DNA of 64,000 nt from Streptomyces sp. ISL-100. GTDB lineage: Bacteria; Actinomycetota; Actinomycetes; Streptomycetales; Streptomycetaceae. The position numbers were made by a program, and so were the translations under genes. The notes under the pieces were generated by a model. It was not told the origin of the DNA and ran no database searches. It saw only the letters and a list, made by a program, of their open reading frames with translations. This document shows positions 62,832 to 64,000 of this stretch, piece by piece (positions within the stretch are counted from its first letter, which is position 1; each line of letters begins with the position of its first letter). Location of the stretch: positions 62,001 to 126,000 of the forward strand of contig NZ_JAGGOK010000004.1 of assembly GCF_018614615.1 (NCBI RefSeq). The letters are read 5' to 3'.

Positions 62832-64000
62832 CTACAGCCCGCCCCACTGGGGGCGCGCCCCGTCGAGCGCGCGGCGGTAGGCGGCGTAGCCGTCCTCGTA
62901 CACCGCGCGTGACTCCTGTCGCGGCTCCACGGTCCGGAACAACTGCGGTTTCTGCTCCGGCGCTTCGCCCAGGAAGCGGCGCGCCACTCGCACCGCTCCA
63001 AGCGCCCCCACCTCGTTGTCGCGCGGGATACGGACCGGACGCCCCAGGATGTCGGCGAAGAGCTGCGCCCACGGGCCTGACCGGGTGCCGCCGCCGCATG
63101 CGGCGAGGGTGCCGGTGAGGCCGGCGGCCTCCAGGCAATGCCGGGCGGCGTAGCCGATGGCCTCGCACATGGCGCGTACCGCGTCGGCGCGTGTGTGAGC
63201 GAGCGTGAGCCCGTCGAGGCGGCCACGGGCGGCCGGGTCCACGAACGGGGCGCGCTCCCCCGCGCCGGAGAGGAACGGCAGCGCGGTGACGCCGTTCGCG
63301 CCCGGCGGGCTCTCCGCAAGCAGGCCGTCGAGGTCGGCCGTGGTACTGCCGGTCAGGGCGAGGAGCCATTCGAGGGCCGCTGTGCCGACCATCGCGGGCA
63401 TCGCGCGCAGCCAGCGGTCGGTGTCCGGGGTGCACAGCCACATCCCGGCCGGTTCGGTGGAACCGTCCCTCCTGGCGCGGTCGGTGAGGACCTGGCAGGC
63501 GAGGGTGGTGCCGACGATCAGCAGTCCGTCGCCCACGTCGCGTACGCCGCTGCCTATCGCACAGGCCGGAAGGTCGTACGGTCCTGCGGTCAGCGGAAGT
63601 CCCATGGGAAGCCCCAGCAGTTCGGCGCCGTGGGCGTCGAGGCCCAGGACGGTTCCGGGTGCGGCGGGGGCCGGCAGCAGATGCGCCTGCTTCTCGATTC
63701 CGCAGGCCGCCAGCGCTTCGGGCGAGTACGTACGGCTCGCCGGATCGAGGAAGGGCAGGGTGGCGTCGGAGGCGTCCACGCTCACCTGGCCGGTGAGGCG
63801 CTGGGCAACGGCGTCGACGCAGTAGCCCGCGGTGACCGCGCGTCGCAGGGTCTGCGGCTCGTGCTCCTGGAGGTGGGCGAGGAGCGGGGCGTGGCAGCCG
63901 GGGAACATGCCGGATCCGGTCTGCTTGTACACCTCCTGGACCGTGCCGTTCTCCAGCCAGCGCTCGACCAGATCCGATGCCCGGCCGTCCATCCAGGAGA
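62832..64000 (-). CDS. FGGY-family carbohydrate kinase, N-terminus outside window
   Basis: The 3' part of a sugar kinase gene; its start lies beyond position 64000, as the frame remains open to the edge. About 390 residues are visible. They include 'DLVERWLENGTVQEVYKQTG', 'TAGPYDLPACAIGSGVRDVG', the ATP-binding FGGY signature region 'LLIVGTTLACQVLTDRARRD', 'LPFLSGAGERAPFVDPAARG', 'ACGGGTRSGPWAQLFADILG' and the end 'VPRDNEVGALGAVRVA'-like. Members phosphorylate xylulose, gluconate, ribulose or similar sugars; the substrate cannot be told. It ends 45 bp from the small coupled gene on the same strand, so it could be upstream in one operon. Confidence 0.85.
   Translation of the reverse strand, partial: SWMDGRASDLVERWLENGTVQEVYKQTGSGMFPGCHAPLLAHLQEHEPQTLRRAVTAGYCVDAVAQRLTGQVSVDASDATLPFLDPASRTYSPEALAACGIEKQAHLLPAPAAPGTVLGLDAHGAELLGLPMGLPLTAGPYDLPACAIGSGVRDVGDGLLIVGTTLACQVLTDRARRDGSTEPAGMWLCTPDTDRWLRAMPAMVGTAALEWLLALTGSTTADLDGLLAESPPGANGVTALPFLSGAGERAPFVDPAARGRLDGLTLAHTRADAVRAMCEAIGYAARHCLEAAGLTGTLAACGGGTRSGPWAQLFADILGRPVRIPRDNEVGALGAVRVARRFLGEAPEQKPQLFRTVEPRQESRAVYEDGYAAYRRALDGARPQWGGL

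Noticed and set aside
1..64000. tRNA or rRNA genes
   Set aside because: I looked for conserved tRNA T-arm sequences with a matching acceptor stem and for rRNA-like conserved stretches and saw none; a covariance search would settle it.

Overview
The window is 64 kb of very GC-rich DNA with the gene style of a Streptomyces chromosome. It has frequent GTG starts, leaderless-looking genes, a DasR-type dre palindrome, and small families that are almost private to streptomycetes (DUF6131, DUF6296-like, DUF6381). I see no rRNA, tRNA, CRISPR array, prophage or plasmid backbone. Short operons on both strands, many paired with their own regulator, and several decayed genes suggest an accessory part of the chromosome.

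Left part (1-17 kb). After an SDR fragment, a SUKH gene, an AraC remnant and an ArsR/DUF2071 pair comes a two-gene RNA-repair cassette. It encodes a T4 Rnl1-like RNA ligase (3394-4641) and a T4 Pnkp-like kinase/3'-phosphatase (4645-5559). A Tat-type beta-carbonic anhydrase and a methyltransferase follow. From 16578 down to 7339 runs one eight-gene operon with short gaps and overlaps. It encodes a secreted HxxxH deacetylase (CE18/Agd3-like), a PelF-type GT4, a polytopic membrane protein, a nucleotide-sugar 4,6-dehydratase-like SDR, a nucleotidyltransferase, a second SDR, a spherulin-4 (GH135/Sph3-like) protein and a GH114 lipoprotein. This reads as a bacterial Pel/galactosaminogalactan-like exopolysaccharide system. 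A perfect dre palindrome lies 295 bp upstream of its first gene.

Middle (17-53 kb). Single genes and small units follow: a lysyl oxidase-like secreted protein, a SpoIIE phosphatase, a LysE/LysG pair, a PEP-mutase-family enzyme, and a secreted protein-arginine deiminase with all catalytic residues. Next are a CmtR-type metal sensor with a CDF exporter, a DeoR/MFS pair, Gls24, a MerR/methyltransferase pair, a sortase, a sirtuin, an aquaporin, an arginase-family enzyme, a BBE-type oxidase, a sulfite-oxidase-family protein, a CGNR regulator with a divergent hydrolase, a 2OG-Fe oxygenase, a YbdK-type ligase, a sialidase and a ZIP transporter.

Right part (53.6-64 kb). A broken S41 peptidase gene precedes a fatty-acid desaturase. 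Between 56.05 and 58.6 kb lie remnants of four unrelated transposases (IS481, IS5, IS256 and an IS701/IS4-like DDE enzyme). They surround an Rrf2 regulator and a NIPSNAP gene that share one operator sequence. The window ends with a 1247-residue protein of unknown function, coupled to a 146-residue partner, and a truncated FGGY kinase.

A recurrent oddity is in-frame 6-bp and 15-bp tandem repeats inside at least eight unrelated genes. All family assignments come from reading motifs by eye; no database search was run.
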